A stretch of DNA of 35,143 nt from Desulfobacterales bacterium HSG2 (GTDB lineage: Bacteria; Desulfobacterota; Desulfobacteria; Desulfobacterales; 4be13): the NCBI GenBank assembly GCA_030378035.1, contig JAUCGI010000048.1, positions 1 through 35,143 on the forward strand. Direction: 5' to 3'. The translations under genes and the position numbers were made by a program. Shown here one piece after another: positions 14,069 to 21,264 of this stretch (within the stretch, counting starts at the first letter, position 1; every line of letters begins with the position of its first letter). The notes under the pieces were generated by a model. That model was not told where the DNA came from. It saw nothing but the letters and a program-made list of their open reading frames with translations, and did not search any database.

Positions 14069-15415
14069 TTACGCTTCCCAGCCCAGTTCTTTCACATCTC
14101 TGATAAATGGAATTGCGCCGAACCTTCCGTTAAGGTATCCCTTAACCAAGTCCAAGTCTTCCACATCTGTATTCGCTAAGGAGTAAGCAAGTGATTCTCC
14201 GTTTCTGTTTTTCTCTATGAACCAGATTTCATCTTTTCTGAACAGTTTTTTTATGTCTAACAAATGAACCTGATGAGTTGATGCGATTAACTGGCTTTCC
14301 GAATCTTTGAACCTTTTATTATTTAAGATCAGATCAAATAACTTTTCCATAAGCAAAGGATGCAGACTGTTTTCAATTTCATCTATGATAAAGACCTTGC
14401 CTTTAAGCAGAGCCATCAGCATGGGTATCAGATATATAACCCTGCGTGTACCGTCAGATTCCTCTGACATCTCAAAAATTACTTCATTACCCTCTTTGTC
14501 ATCTCGTATGGTGGTCAGCTTTAACAATTTTAACAGACCTGAATCATCTCTTTTGATAATCCCATTTCTGACAGAGAAAATGCCTATACCCTCTTTTTTC
14601 TCATCCGCATTTGGAAAATCTTCTTTTATCCGTTCTTTACGTTTTTTGGGCATTCCATCAAACTTTTCAAAATCAGTTTCTTTAATATCAATTCTTTTGA
14701 TTCTGAAACCAAAAAAATCCAAGATATCCTCAAAGGAGTCTGTAATATTTTTATCCGTCTCTGTAAAAAAGAGTAAGCTTAATAATTCGGATTTAGGGGT
14801 TATAATCTCCAAAACAGTATCAAACCATTCATAAGCAGTTTTAAAATGAGCAATATTTCGTTCCTGGCAATTTGTAAGGAAAAGTAAGTTTTTTCTTGTA
14901 CCGCGAACTTCATAGCTCAGTATTTGTTTGTCTTCATCAGATATATTGGAAAAAATATCATGTTGAAAGTTAAAAACAACTCTGCTTCCGTTTCTCTCAA
15001 ATACAGGAACTTCAAGCTGGCGGCCTATCTCAAATAACCATTCTTCACAGACTTTTGTTTTATCAACCAAAAAACCATAAGCATATTGTTTTCCTTTATA
15101 TCGGAATTCAAATTCAAATCTCGATGGTTTTTCATAGCAATTTTTATCTAATTTGAAGTTTTCAGCCCTTATATTCTTATTTTTTCCCACACCTTCGATA
15201 ATAAAGTCTCTGGCAAAATTTATTGCCTTGATAAGATTGGATTTTCCAGATGCATTTGCACCATAGAGAATCGCAGTTCTTAACAAACCGATTTCTTCTT
15301 CGGATTTTCCTTTAACGACATGGTAAGGATGATTGGCCTCAGCAGAGGCGATCATATTAAAGTCTGTCCTCTGGTTAAAGGATAGGAAATTTTCCACTGT
15401 GAATCTTATCAGCAT
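14069..15415 (-). CDS. AAA15-type ATPase (COG1106-like)
   Basis: The protein has 448 residues. The N-terminus MLIRFTVENFLSFNQRTDF leads to a Walker A motif LYGANASGKSNLIKAI. A long variable middle is followed by the ABC-like signature region EESDGTRRVIYLIPML, Walker B KVFIIDEIENSLHP and a switch His in IASTHQVHLL. The domain order matches RecF/SMC-like AAA15 ATPases that serve as the motor subunit of many anti-phage systems (RloA, AbiLi, AriA relatives). No TOPRIM or nuclease domain is fused. The preceding gene on the minus strand is 26 bases away and is probably its partner. The defence role is inferred from family and neighbourhood. Confidence 0.85.
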   Translation of the reverse strand: MLIRFTVENFLSFNQRTDFNMIASAEANHPYHVVKGKSEEEIGLLRTAILYGANASGKSNLIKAINFARDFIIEGVGKNKNIRAENFKLDKNCYEKPSRFEFEFRYKGKQYAYGFLVDKTKVCEEWLFEIGRQLEVPVFERNGSRVVFNFQHDIFSNISDEDKQILSYEVRGTRKNLLFLTNCQERNIAHFKTAYEWFDTVLEIITPKSELLSLLFFTETDKNITDSFEDILDFFGFRIKRIDIKETDFEKFDGMPKKRKERIKEDFPNADEKKEGIGIFSVRNGIIKRDDSGLLKLLKLTTIRDDKEGNEVIFEMSEESDGTRRVIYLIPMLMALLKGKVFIIDEIENSLHPLLMEKLFDLILNNKRFKDSESQLIASTHQVHLLDIKKLFRKDEIWFIEKNRNGESLAYSLANTDVEDLDLVKGYLNGRFGAIPFIRDVKELGWEA

Positions 15416-15441
15416 TATTTTCTCCTCTGATCGATAAAAAG

Positions 15442-15912
15442 TCAGATTTTCTCGTCAATCCATGCTTCCATGATCTTTTCCAACACATCCTTTTCCAACT
15501 TCGTTCGCCTTTTTCCGTTACCGCCTTTCAGTATCTCCCACTGATAGCTTCCGTCATCCTCTCTGAAGCGCACAATCATGCATTTGTCTGCCTTGCAGCC
15601 TCTCAGATAAAAATCAATCCGACCGTAGGCGCTGACAATGTTTGTTCCGACCGGATCAAAAATAACGGCATTGTCATCGTCATCAAATATTATCTCCAGC
15701 CTGTTGATTTCATAGGTCCCGACAGACTCTTCCTCAATGTTTTTTTTATGAAAAGAGAAGGTCAGATATTCTCCTTCCAGATCGGCAAACCAAGTGCGGA
15801 TTTTACCGTAAAGTTCATCTGTCGCTCTGATCCATTCATTTTTTCGTGCTTCCCAGTCCGTCTCATGCGTTCTGTTTTCTTTCAGTTTTTGCAGCTTTTC
15901 TTTTAAACTCAT
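15442..15912 (-). CDS. Hypothetical partner protein of the AAA15 ATPase
   Basis: The protein has 156 residues from ATG 15912 (MSLKEKLQKLKENR), chosen because AGGAAG lies just upstream and the longer frame only reads through a repeat. It begins with a charged coiled-coil helix containing NEWIRATDELYGKIRTWFAD, then a beta-rich half with LTFSFHKKN, RLEIIFDDDDNAVIFDPVG and YLRGCKADKCMIVRF, and ends in a helix (LEKIMEAWIDEKI). I see no RloB, HNH, TOPRIM or HEPN motif, so it is not one of the effector partners I know for AAA15 ATPases. Same strand and a 26-base spacing suggest co-expression. Confidence 0.6.
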   Translation of the reverse strand: MSLKEKLQKLKENRTHETDWEARKNEWIRATDELYGKIRTWFADLEGEYLTFSFHKKNIEEESVGTYEINRLEIIFDDDDNAVIFDPVGTNIVSAYGRIDFYLRGCKADKCMIVRFREDDGSYQWEILKGGNGKRRTKLEKDVLEKIMEAWIDEKI

Positions 15913-15933
15913 ATCTTCCTCCGTAAGCCGAAA

Positions 15934-15980
15934 GATCAATCTTCCGGCTGACAGCTCAAGTGCGCTGAAGCGCACTATGA
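15934..15980. repeat. Copy 1 of a 47-bp direct repeat bracketing brnTA
   Basis: It begins GATCAATCTTCCGGCTGACA and ends with the strong palindrome AGTGCGC-TGAA-GCGCACT. It is about 87 percent identical to 16524-16570, in the same orientation and 590 bases away. It ends at the 3' end of brnA. Confidence 0.75.
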
Positions 15981-15981
15981 A

Positions 15982-16194
15982 TTAAACCGGCACAGCCTGC
16001 ATCTCTTCCATATTTTTTCTGAGCCAGTCATTCACTATTTTTTCGACGTCTGCATCATTTTCTATCGCAAGTTTACGCATGAATTCAGCTATATCCGGAT
16101 CAAGATAAACAGGCAGATTGAATTCAGCGTCAGGATGGTAAAACTTGCCACGCTCACCTTTTGAAAAATCGTACTCTTCTTTCATGGATTTCAC
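15982..16194 (-). CDS. brnA: BrnA/CopG-like antitoxin
   Basis: The protein has 70 residues: MKSMKEEYDFSKGERGKFYH is the characteristic N-terminus of the short antitoxins that follow BrnT, then LPVYLDPDIAEFMRKLA and a ribbon-helix-helix-like end (VEKIVNDWLRKNMEEM). Family members bind and neutralise the BrnT RNase and autorepress the operon. The start ATG overlaps the brnT stop (ATGA), so the pair is coupled; here the toxin gene comes first, as is usual for brnTA. Confidence 0.8.
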   Translation of the reverse strand: MKSMKEEYDFSKGERGKFYHPDAEFNLPVYLDPDIAEFMRKLAIENDADVEKIVNDWLRKNMEEMQAVPV

Positions 16195-16481
16195 TCTTCG
16201 TATTGTTTTCTTTCCTGCTTTGTTGCCTTACGCGCAGAGATGATGCGGATATAGCACAACGATGTATCCGCTTCACGAAAGGTGTGTGAGACAACGAGCA
16301 GAATTCCGTTGCTATCCCTTCCGATTGTTATCCAGCGATCCTCCTCCTGACTGTGTTCATCATCAAACAGGGAAATCATATACGGATCACGGAAAATTGT
16401 CGCAGCGCGCTGAAAGCTTATTTTACGTTTGCGTATATTTCGCTTTGACTTTACAGGATCCCATTCAAAGTTATAGCGCAA
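16191..16481 (-). CDS. brnT: BrnT family toxin (ribonuclease)
   Basis: The protein has 96 residues from TTG 16481, chosen because AAAGGA lies 8 bases upstream and the protein then begins RYNFEWDPVKSKRNIRKRKI, the BrnT hallmark. It continues with SFQRAATIFRDPY, DDEHSQEEDRWITIGR, LLVVSHTFR and IRIISARKATKQERKQY, the conserved end with R and S/A-R-x-A-x-x-x-E-R-x-x-Y. BrnT has a RelE-like fold and cleaves RNA. Residues upstream of this start are encoded by the flanking repeat and are not part of the protein. The pair looks intact. Confidence 0.85.
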   Translation of the reverse strand: MRYNFEWDPVKSKRNIRKRKISFQRAATIFRDPYMISLFDDEHSQEEDRWITIGRDSNGILLVVSHTFREADTSLCYIRIISARKATKQERKQYEE

Positions 16482-16523
16482 TATCAAGTTCCTTTCATTG
16501 TTTGAGCGACAAACAATCCGAGA

Positions 16524-16570
16524 GATCAATCTCCCGGCTGATAGCCAAAGTACGCTGAAGCGCACTGTGA
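16524..16570. repeat. Copy 2 of the 47-bp direct repeat bracketing brnTA
   Basis: It begins GATCAATCTCCCGGCTGATA and ends TACGCTGAAGCGCACTGTGA, with a slightly imperfect palindrome compared with copy 1. It lies immediately upstream of brnT. Confidence 0.75.
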
Positions 16571-16590
16571 GGTTAGCTGGCTTCAGGCTG

Positions 16591-16609
16591 CCGGAAATTG
16601 ATTTCCGGG
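16591..16609. repeat. Hairpin repeat CCGGAAATTGATTTCCGGG, copy 1
   Basis: A short perfect stem CCGGAAAT/ATTTCCGG sits just downstream (minus strand) of the DUF2283 gene. A copy with one substitution in the same orientation lies at 18194-18212, at the far end of the toxin-antitoxin cluster. Confidence 0.6.
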
Positions 16610-16616
16610 ATTTCGT

Positions 16617-16859
16617 TCATCGATGAGACGCTTCAAGAATCGTCAGTCCCACCAGAATGTCATCCCTATAGTCGAGAATAATGCCCCTGTCCGTCATTTC
16701 GCTGTGGGTCGAAGAGGGGTTCTCCTCAAAATGAAGGTAAGGCACATCCGCATCCCTGTCATAGTCGAGCCACATTCTGGTCAGCGGCAGCTTGATGAGG
16801 TTTGCTGCGGCCTGGAACAGATGGCCGATGTTTTTTTCCTTCAAGAGTTCTGTGACCAT
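16617..16859 (-). CDS. DUF2283 family protein
   Basis: The protein has 80 residues. After an N-terminal helix, LTRMWLDYDRDADVPYLHFE, then a Ser/Thr stretch, MTDRGIILDYRDDILVGLTI and LEASHR are the DUF2283 signature of paired beta strands. Members of this family are commonly found next to DUF4258 genes in putative toxin-antitoxin pairs, where DUF2283 is thought to be the antitoxin. Here a DUF4258-like remnant overlaps its start by 19 bases. Confidence 0.8.
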   Translation of the reverse strand: MVTELLKEKNIGHLFQAAANLIKLPLTRMWLDYDRDADVPYLHFEENPSSTHSEMTDRGIILDYRDDILVGLTILEASHR

Positions 16860-17020
16860 ATAATCATCCTCCGGTTATACTTTCGGGAAATGAATGCTGT
16901 GATGATGGAGCCGTCATCTTGGTCGATTTCCTTATAGACAACATACAGGTGCTTTTGTTTGCCAAGGGCTGAGATAGCCGCAAATGAGCCGGAATAGCCG
17001 CTCAAAATCCATCTGACCAT
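16841..17020 (-). pseudogene. Truncated DUF4258-like toxin remnant
   Basis: A 59-residue frame begins MVRWILSGYSGSFAAISALG, then KQKHLYVVYKEIDQDDG, then SIITAFISRKYNRRMI. The second half matches the C-terminal strand-helix of DUF4258 proteins (usually ...RVFVD...VVTAYRTSKI...YW). The N-terminal half, with the conserved His-containing helix (H-A-x-x-R), is missing or degraded. It overlaps the start of the DUF2283 gene, the usual arrangement. The upstream DNA is the tail of the broken vapC, so the truncation probably arose at that junction. Confidence 0.5.
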
Positions 17021-17025
17021 TCATT

Positions 17026-17416
17026 TTATTCAGCATCCCTATCTTCCTCGTTCTCAAACGGGTTAAGCAGTTTAAGTGCTGGAATTGAATCAAAATCTGT
17101 GGTATTCCGTGTCATCAGCGGCAGATCCGTACGCATCAGGAAGCTTGATACGATAATTTTGACGCAACGAGATGCAGATGCCGGCAATTTCGGCGTCCAG
17201 AGGATGTTCAGTCAGTCTGCGTAATAGCTCATGGGCTGCTTTCAAGGAATCTTCTGTATGCCCCTGCCATCCGAGAATCTCAATTCGGGAGACAATGGAA
17301 ATATGTGCGCCCTCTTTCACTTTACGCAGAAACAGATGTTCTCCGGCATCGTCCAGTTCCCCGTTCAAGTGATAAATCAGAATGTCGGAATCCAATACAC
17401 AACCAAGCTTCATCAT
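17026..17416 (-). pseudogene. Disrupted VapC-type PIN-domain toxin
   Basis: From ATG 17416 (overlapping the antitoxin stop as ATGATG) the frame has the PIN N-terminus KLGCVLDSDILIYHLNG with the first acidic residue, SIVSRIEILGW, and RIKLPDAYGS. It should then read an alanine-rich helix (IIAATAL-like) and the last acidic residues, but it terminates at 17090. Shifted by one frame, the same DNA continues DLPLMTRNTTDFDSIPALKL then LNPFENEEDRDAE to TAA at 17026-17028, which is the correct PIN C-terminus. Roughly 25 bases appear deleted near 17125-17140. The toxin is probably inactive, leaving the antitoxin unpaired. Confidence 0.7.
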
Positions 17417-17661
17417 TCCCATCCCCTTTCCCATTCCGCACGCATGGCAGCGATATCCCTATCAATCTCATCTCTGCTTTTTGCAGGTCTGACAATACCT
17501 TTGGTGCGTTGCAGCAGTTTTTCAATGCTTTCCTCAGAGAATTCACGCACATTCTCCCTTTCCAGAACGGTGACAATCACGCGCAGATTATCTCCGTCAG
17601 GGACATCATTAATCCATTGCAACATTCCATGACGATAGACAGCTTCATAACTGCTCAACAT
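17413..17661 (-). CDS. Antitoxin of the vapC locus
   Basis: The protein has 82 residues: LSSYEAVYRHGMLQWINDVP, then NLRVIVTVLE, and an acidic C-terminal helix with RDEIDRDIAAMRAEWERGW. The N-terminal strand/helix and charged tail fit the small DNA-binding antitoxins that precede VapC genes. It overlaps the DUF433 tail by 17 bases upstream and the vapC start by 4 bases downstream. I do not assign it to a named antitoxin subfamily. Confidence 0.65.
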   Translation of the reverse strand: MLSSYEAVYRHGMLQWINDVPDGDNLRVIVTVLERENVREFSEESIEKLLQRTKGIVRPAKSRDEIDRDIAAMRAEWERGWE

Positions 17662-18045
17662 GGTGTTCTCCTTTCTGTTTAAATAAAATCAATCCCAGTT
17701 GTTCCTTTTTAGCCTGTATCTTCTCCCATACCTCCTCTTTTCCGGGCGACGGTCCCATTGCCTTAATCCGGGCAAATTGCTCCCGATTTCGGTTTTCCCA
17801 ATATTGACGTATTTCTTCGGCCTGCATTAAGACAAACTCATATTCCGCCTCAACCTCTTCTTTGTGAGCCCTGATATATTCCAGGACATCATTTATCTGT
17901 CCGTAAGATAGAATCTGTCCCGGATCAGCTTGGGAGGCCAGTCCGCCCTGATATAATCCATTATGCTGTAAAGCGTAATCCGTGTTCCGGCCACGGACAG
18001 TCCTCTGTCGGTTCTTACAACCGTTTCTTCAGGACCTTTATTCAT
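17645..18045 (-). pseudogene. DUF433 protein, split by a one-base frameshift
   Basis: From ATG 18045 the first frame reads MNKGPEETVVRTDRGLSVAG, TRITLYSIMDYIRADWPPKL and IRDRFYLTDR, then TAA at 17893-17895. One frame over, the protein continues QINDVLEYIRAHKEEVEAEY, EFVLMQAEEIRQYWENRNRE and FARIKAMGPSPGKEEVWEKI to a stop at 17645. Together they make a full-length DUF433 protein (~130 residues), an antitoxin-like family normally paired with a DUF5615 PIN-like toxin. One base is missing in the ACGGACAGATAAATG region. The usual DUF5615 partner is absent, and a vapBC-like pair follows instead. Confidence 0.75.
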
Positions 18046-18193
18046 AAATCACCTTTGACCTTTCAGACATACTGAGTCTTGTTAATGTTAAGGATGCTGG
18101 CAATTATCGAGAGCCGGACATCCCGTTTTTTCAGTTTATCCCTGGTTGTTGAAAGATAAAACATTTCCCAAAATATAAGCATGCGCTTTTAGT

Positions 18194-18212
18194 CCGGAAT
18201 TTGATTTCCGGG
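18194..18212. repeat. Hairpin repeat CCGGAATTTGATTTCCGGG, copy 2
   Basis: It differs by one base from 16591-16609 and has the same orientation. With copy 1 it brackets the DUF2283-to-DUF433 cluster. The surrounding gap (18046-18250) contains only a 33-codon frame that I do not support. Confidence 0.55.
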
Positions 18213-18250
18213 CTTTTGCCCAACGTCAAGCCGCATTCTGATGATGTTCA

Positions 18251-19801
18251 TCATCCTGATTCCCGGCCAATTTCAGATAGAATCTGTAGCACAAAAACAG
18301 CTTCTTCTATCCCTATTTTGTCATCTCCATTTATATCCGCGTCCGAATAGATATCATCCGGATTCATTCCTGCTGAAATCATCAGGGCTAAGATAGCGTC
18401 GCTCAGGTCAATGGTGTTGCTATGATCAATATCACCGGTCGGTTCGACGGCAAAGGTGAGGCCGTCCATTGTTGCTATGCTGATTGTGTTTGCCTCGGGA
18501 TCTGTGGCTTGGAGCGTCGTCATATCAAGGGTAAATTCTCCCACCGCCTTCGGACGCCAGGTAATTGTCACGAGGAGACCGTCGCCGTTCGGCCCCGGAG
18601 GTGTCGGGGCTAATGTGGTGACAGCATATTTCATCAACCCTGTTTCGTTGTCAATGCGGTTCTCCACTTCAAGGTCTTCTCTCTCTGTGCTGCCAAGAAA
18701 ATTGCCCAGCCGAATTTCCTCTCCTTCAAGAACCGAGGGATCAAAATTCAGTTCAAATTCAAAACTTCCCAGATTCTCAGCCCCATAGATCATTATATCC
18801 ATTGTAAACATCTGTCCAATGCCGAAAGTCTGACTGTCAGATATAATTCTGACGGAAACCGGATTCCTCGGAACGGTCATTGAATAAACGGATCTTTTGC
18901 CTGCATCCTGAGACCAGCCATAGCAATTGGCAACAGCGGTTACGTCAATAAGCTCTATTTTACCGTTATCGTCAAAATCATATTCTGAATTATAACAGGC
19001 ATCCCCGGCATTACAACCATAAATGCCTGCAACCTTTGTCACATCAACGATGTTTATCTTGCCATCAGCGTTAAAGTCATTTTTCTGACAGAAATCATTA
19101 TCCATTATCTTCACGGTTGCATCTTGGCTGGTATTCGGAATCAAGGTGGGATCTGTATGTGTCAGTTGGATTTCTTTCAGAATGAGTTCTGCTTCGCCTC
19201 CGTTATTTAAGGTTTGCCAATGAATCGTGACCAAAACGCCGTTGCCGTCGGGGCCGGGAGGCGTATCACCCAGGGATGAAACCGCATATTCAATGATGCC
19301 TGTATCGCAGTCAATGACTTTGGGTAAAGGAAGCAGTGTCCGCCCTGTGCTGCTGAGAAAGTTGCCGTCCTCTATGCTCTGAGCGCAGACAAGGGACGGG
19401 TCAAAAGGAATCTCAAACTTAAAACCGCCGAGATTGGTCACATTTGCGATTTCAACCTGTGTGCTGAAAGAAGCCTGAGTTCCGAGTTCCTGATAAGAAG
19501 GTGTTATTGAAAGAATTGCAGCATCTTCAACAGGTGGGATTTCTCCTCTTTGATGCCAGAATCCTCCCTGAATGGTATAATCATTCCCTGATGAGGGGCC
19601 TGTGGGTGAAGACTGCCCCAGTGTACATTGCAGGGTATAATTTGATGAGCTTCCGCCTTGGCCTTCGCCGCTGAATACATCTGTAAGCAAAGTATAATTG
19701 GCTGATCGGCTCTCGCCATACACCGAGCTTCCTGAAAATGCAGGCAGGAGCAATGCTATGATTAACAGTAATCGGATTTTATGTGTTATTGTCTGAGTCA
19801 T
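18251..19801 (-). CDS. Secreted protein with two cohesin-like domains and dockerin-like calcium repeats
   Basis: The protein has 516 residues; ATG 19801 has GGAG 6 bases upstream. Signal peptide ~1-29 (RLLLIIALLLPAFSGSSVYG). Residues ~32-85 hold two SxNYTL...GQ motifs ending IQGGFWHQ. Cohesin-like domain 1 is at ~95-235 (NLGGFKFEIPFDPSLVCAQS), followed by two EF-hand-like loops DFNADGKINIVDVTKVA and DFDDNGKIELIDVTAVA. Cohesin-like domain 2 is at ~310-445 (NLGSFEFELNFDPSVLEG), and a final pair of calcium loops is GDIDHSNTIDLSDAILAL and ADINGDDKIGIEEAVFVL. It is probably extracellular, binding partner proteins or glycans. Its close relative is at 25850-27544. Confidence 0.85.
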   Translation of the reverse strand: MTQTITHKIRLLLIIALLLPAFSGSSVYGESRSANYTLLTDVFSGEGQGGSSSNYTLQCTLGQSSPTGPSSGNDYTIQGGFWHQRGEIPPVEDAAILSITPSYQELGTQASFSTQVEIANVTNLGGFKFEIPFDPSLVCAQSIEDGNFLSSTGRTLLPLPKVIDCDTGIIEYAVSSLGDTPPGPDGNGVLVTIHWQTLNNGGEAELILKEIQLTHTDPTLIPNTSQDATVKIMDNDFCQKNDFNADGKINIVDVTKVAGIYGCNAGDACYNSEYDFDDNGKIELIDVTAVANCYGWSQDAGKRSVYSMTVPRNPVSVRIISDSQTFGIGQMFTMDIMIYGAENLGSFEFELNFDPSVLEGEEIRLGNFLGSTEREDLEVENRIDNETGLMKYAVTTLAPTPPGPNGDGLLVTITWRPKAVGEFTLDMTTLQATDPEANTISIATMDGLTFAVEPTGDIDHSNTIDLSDAILALMISAGMNPDDIYSDADINGDDKIGIEEAVFVLQILSEIGRESG

Positions 19802-19870
19802 GTTATTCTCCTTGTTTAATGTTTTTGGAGAGAAGTGTCAAGTGAAGTTTTGATAATGCTGAAAATTCAC

Positions 19871-20085
19871 TGATTATAACGGATTTAGGGGAGGCTCCGA
19901 ACCGCGAATGACACGAATGAACACGAATCGCACGGATCACAGGGAGGAGTCACACCGTTCCCCGGTCGGGCGTCCTCCGGATCCGGGGATGCCCGGCCGT
20001 CATTCCGGTCACACGGTTCTGTGTCCGTTCGCGTTCATTCGCGTTCATTCGCGGTTCGGAGCCTCCCCGAAAAGCGTTATAATCA
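19871..20085. mobile_element. Inverted-repeat element with TGATTATAACG ends and flanking 11-bp duplication
   Basis: The left arm begins TGATTATAACGGATTTAGGG and continues GAGGCTCCGAACCGCGAATG. The right arm is its inverse, ending CGTTATAATCA. The interior contains CGAATGAACACGAAT-type words. The sequence GAAAATTCACT occurs directly on both sides (19861-19871 and 20086-20096), consistent with a target-site duplication. The element occupies most of the 310-base gap between the cohesin-like gene and the thioredoxin-like gene. No coding frame is supported. Confidence 0.75.
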
Positions 20086-20111
20086 GAAAATTCACTCTGT
20101 CACACCTCTGC

Positions 20112-21227
20112 TTAATGTGAACATTTTTCCTGTGTTGAAAATGTCAAGTCCTTAAATACTTCGATTTGCCGGATATCGTCAATGCGCTCGCTCTCCCATA
20201 TATATGTGGGGCTGCCATCGAAAATCTGGTGTGTGCCCATGACATAATTGTATTCTGCCTGAATGAGCGTTTCACGCTCCTTTGCAAATTTGCTTTCAAC
20301 GGTCTGAATCGCTTCATTGTCCAGACCTGCCGCCTCTGCCGGTTGTCGCCAGTCACCTGATTTGTCTTCAATCCTTTCCAGCAGATATTGATGAAAGAAC
20401 TCAGGATGATTGTCACGGATAGCCATCTGTACCAGATTCTCGGTTACTTCAGATTCACCGTGAAGGCTGGTAAAACCGTCTTTTGCTCTGTAAAAAATGT
20501 AACGGATTTCCAATTTGGGTTTTTGGTCGTCGGGTAATCTGTTCCAATAATTGATTACCGATGATTCCGCCATCTGGCCAAAGGGGCATTGGCTCATCAC
20601 AAAGATTTCCAGGGTGTTCTCTTTTTTCAACGTGAATCGGGTGACTTCAAACCGGTCTTTCACCTTCACCATCCCTTGGGCAACGATGGATTTCTCTTTC
20701 AGGTGTTTCAGGTTTTCAAGATGTTCGCCGGTGATCTGATAGTTTCCTTGTTTCCCTTTGATGAGCCAGTTCCCGCTTTCTTCTGTCACAAGACCCGAAA
20801 GCGTAACTTCATCCCATATCGGTTGCTCCTGAGCCTTGTCTGTTTTGGCTGCCACTGAGGTAACAGCTTTCAGGGATGTCTGATACTTCTTATTGAGATT
20901 ACCGATATCCGGGACTGACGAGAGCAGACCAATCGCTTTCTCCCCGAGCCAGAACTTTAGGACTCTGAGCAACTTTCCGTTATGGATTGTCACCATCCAG
21001 CGATTTTCATCAGCGATCTTTGCCACTTTCAGATCAAATTCGATTGCCCCACCGTGTTTCTTCAATCCTGCCGCTACCGCATCATTAAAAAGCGAATATT
21101 CATCCGCATTCAGGTTGAGCAGGTAGCGCGGCGGCTGAGGGTTGAATGCGTTCTCCTCTGCAAAGGAATGTGCTGTGCAGACGAGAACGTAAAGGGAAAT
21201 GATGAAGAAAAATTGTGTTTTTCTCAT
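20112..21227 (-). CDS. Exported thioredoxin-fold protein with degenerate CPFG active site
   Basis: The protein has 371 residues from ATG 21227 (RKTQFFFIISLYVLVCTAHS signal peptide); ATG 21248 would put extra residues before it. The N-terminal ~200 residues are not recognised (a beta-rich part with LSGLVTEESGNWLIKGKQGN resembles an OB-like domain). From ~210 a DsbA/GILT-like thioredoxin fold follows: LEIFVMSQCPFGQMAESSVI, a helical insert with MAIRDNHPEFFHQYLLER, and GSPTYIWE with the probable cis-Pro. The active site is CPFG rather than CxxC, so ordinary dithiol exchange is not expected. A single additional Cys (EKCSH) lies at the C-terminus. Confidence 0.65.
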   Translation of the reverse strand: MRKTQFFFIISLYVLVCTAHSFAEENAFNPQPPRYLLNLNADEYSLFNDAVAAGLKKHGGAIEFDLKVAKIADENRWMVTIHNGKLLRVLKFWLGEKAIGLLSSVPDIGNLNKKYQTSLKAVTSVAAKTDKAQEQPIWDEVTLSGLVTEESGNWLIKGKQGNYQITGEHLENLKHLKEKSIVAQGMVKVKDRFEVTRFTLKKENTLEIFVMSQCPFGQMAESSVINYWNRLPDDQKPKLEIRYIFYRAKDGFTSLHGESEVTENLVQMAIRDNHPEFFHQYLLERIEDKSGDWRQPAEAAGLDNEAIQTVESKFAKERETLIQAEYNYVMGTHQIFDGSPTYIWESERIDDIRQIEVFKDLTFSTQEKCSH

Positions 21228-21264
21228 TGTTGTAATTATACCTTTCATTTTTGGAGTTTTAATC

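Noticed and set aside
15934-16570. Integron attC interpretation of the repeats around brnTA
   Set aside because: I could not find the required RYYYAAC/GTTRRRY core sites at the expected ends, and no integrase gene is in view.
18063-18164. 33-codon minus-strand frame starting MFYLSTTRDKLKKRD
   Set aside because: No RBS, no family resemblance, and within an intergenic region bounded by hairpin repeats.
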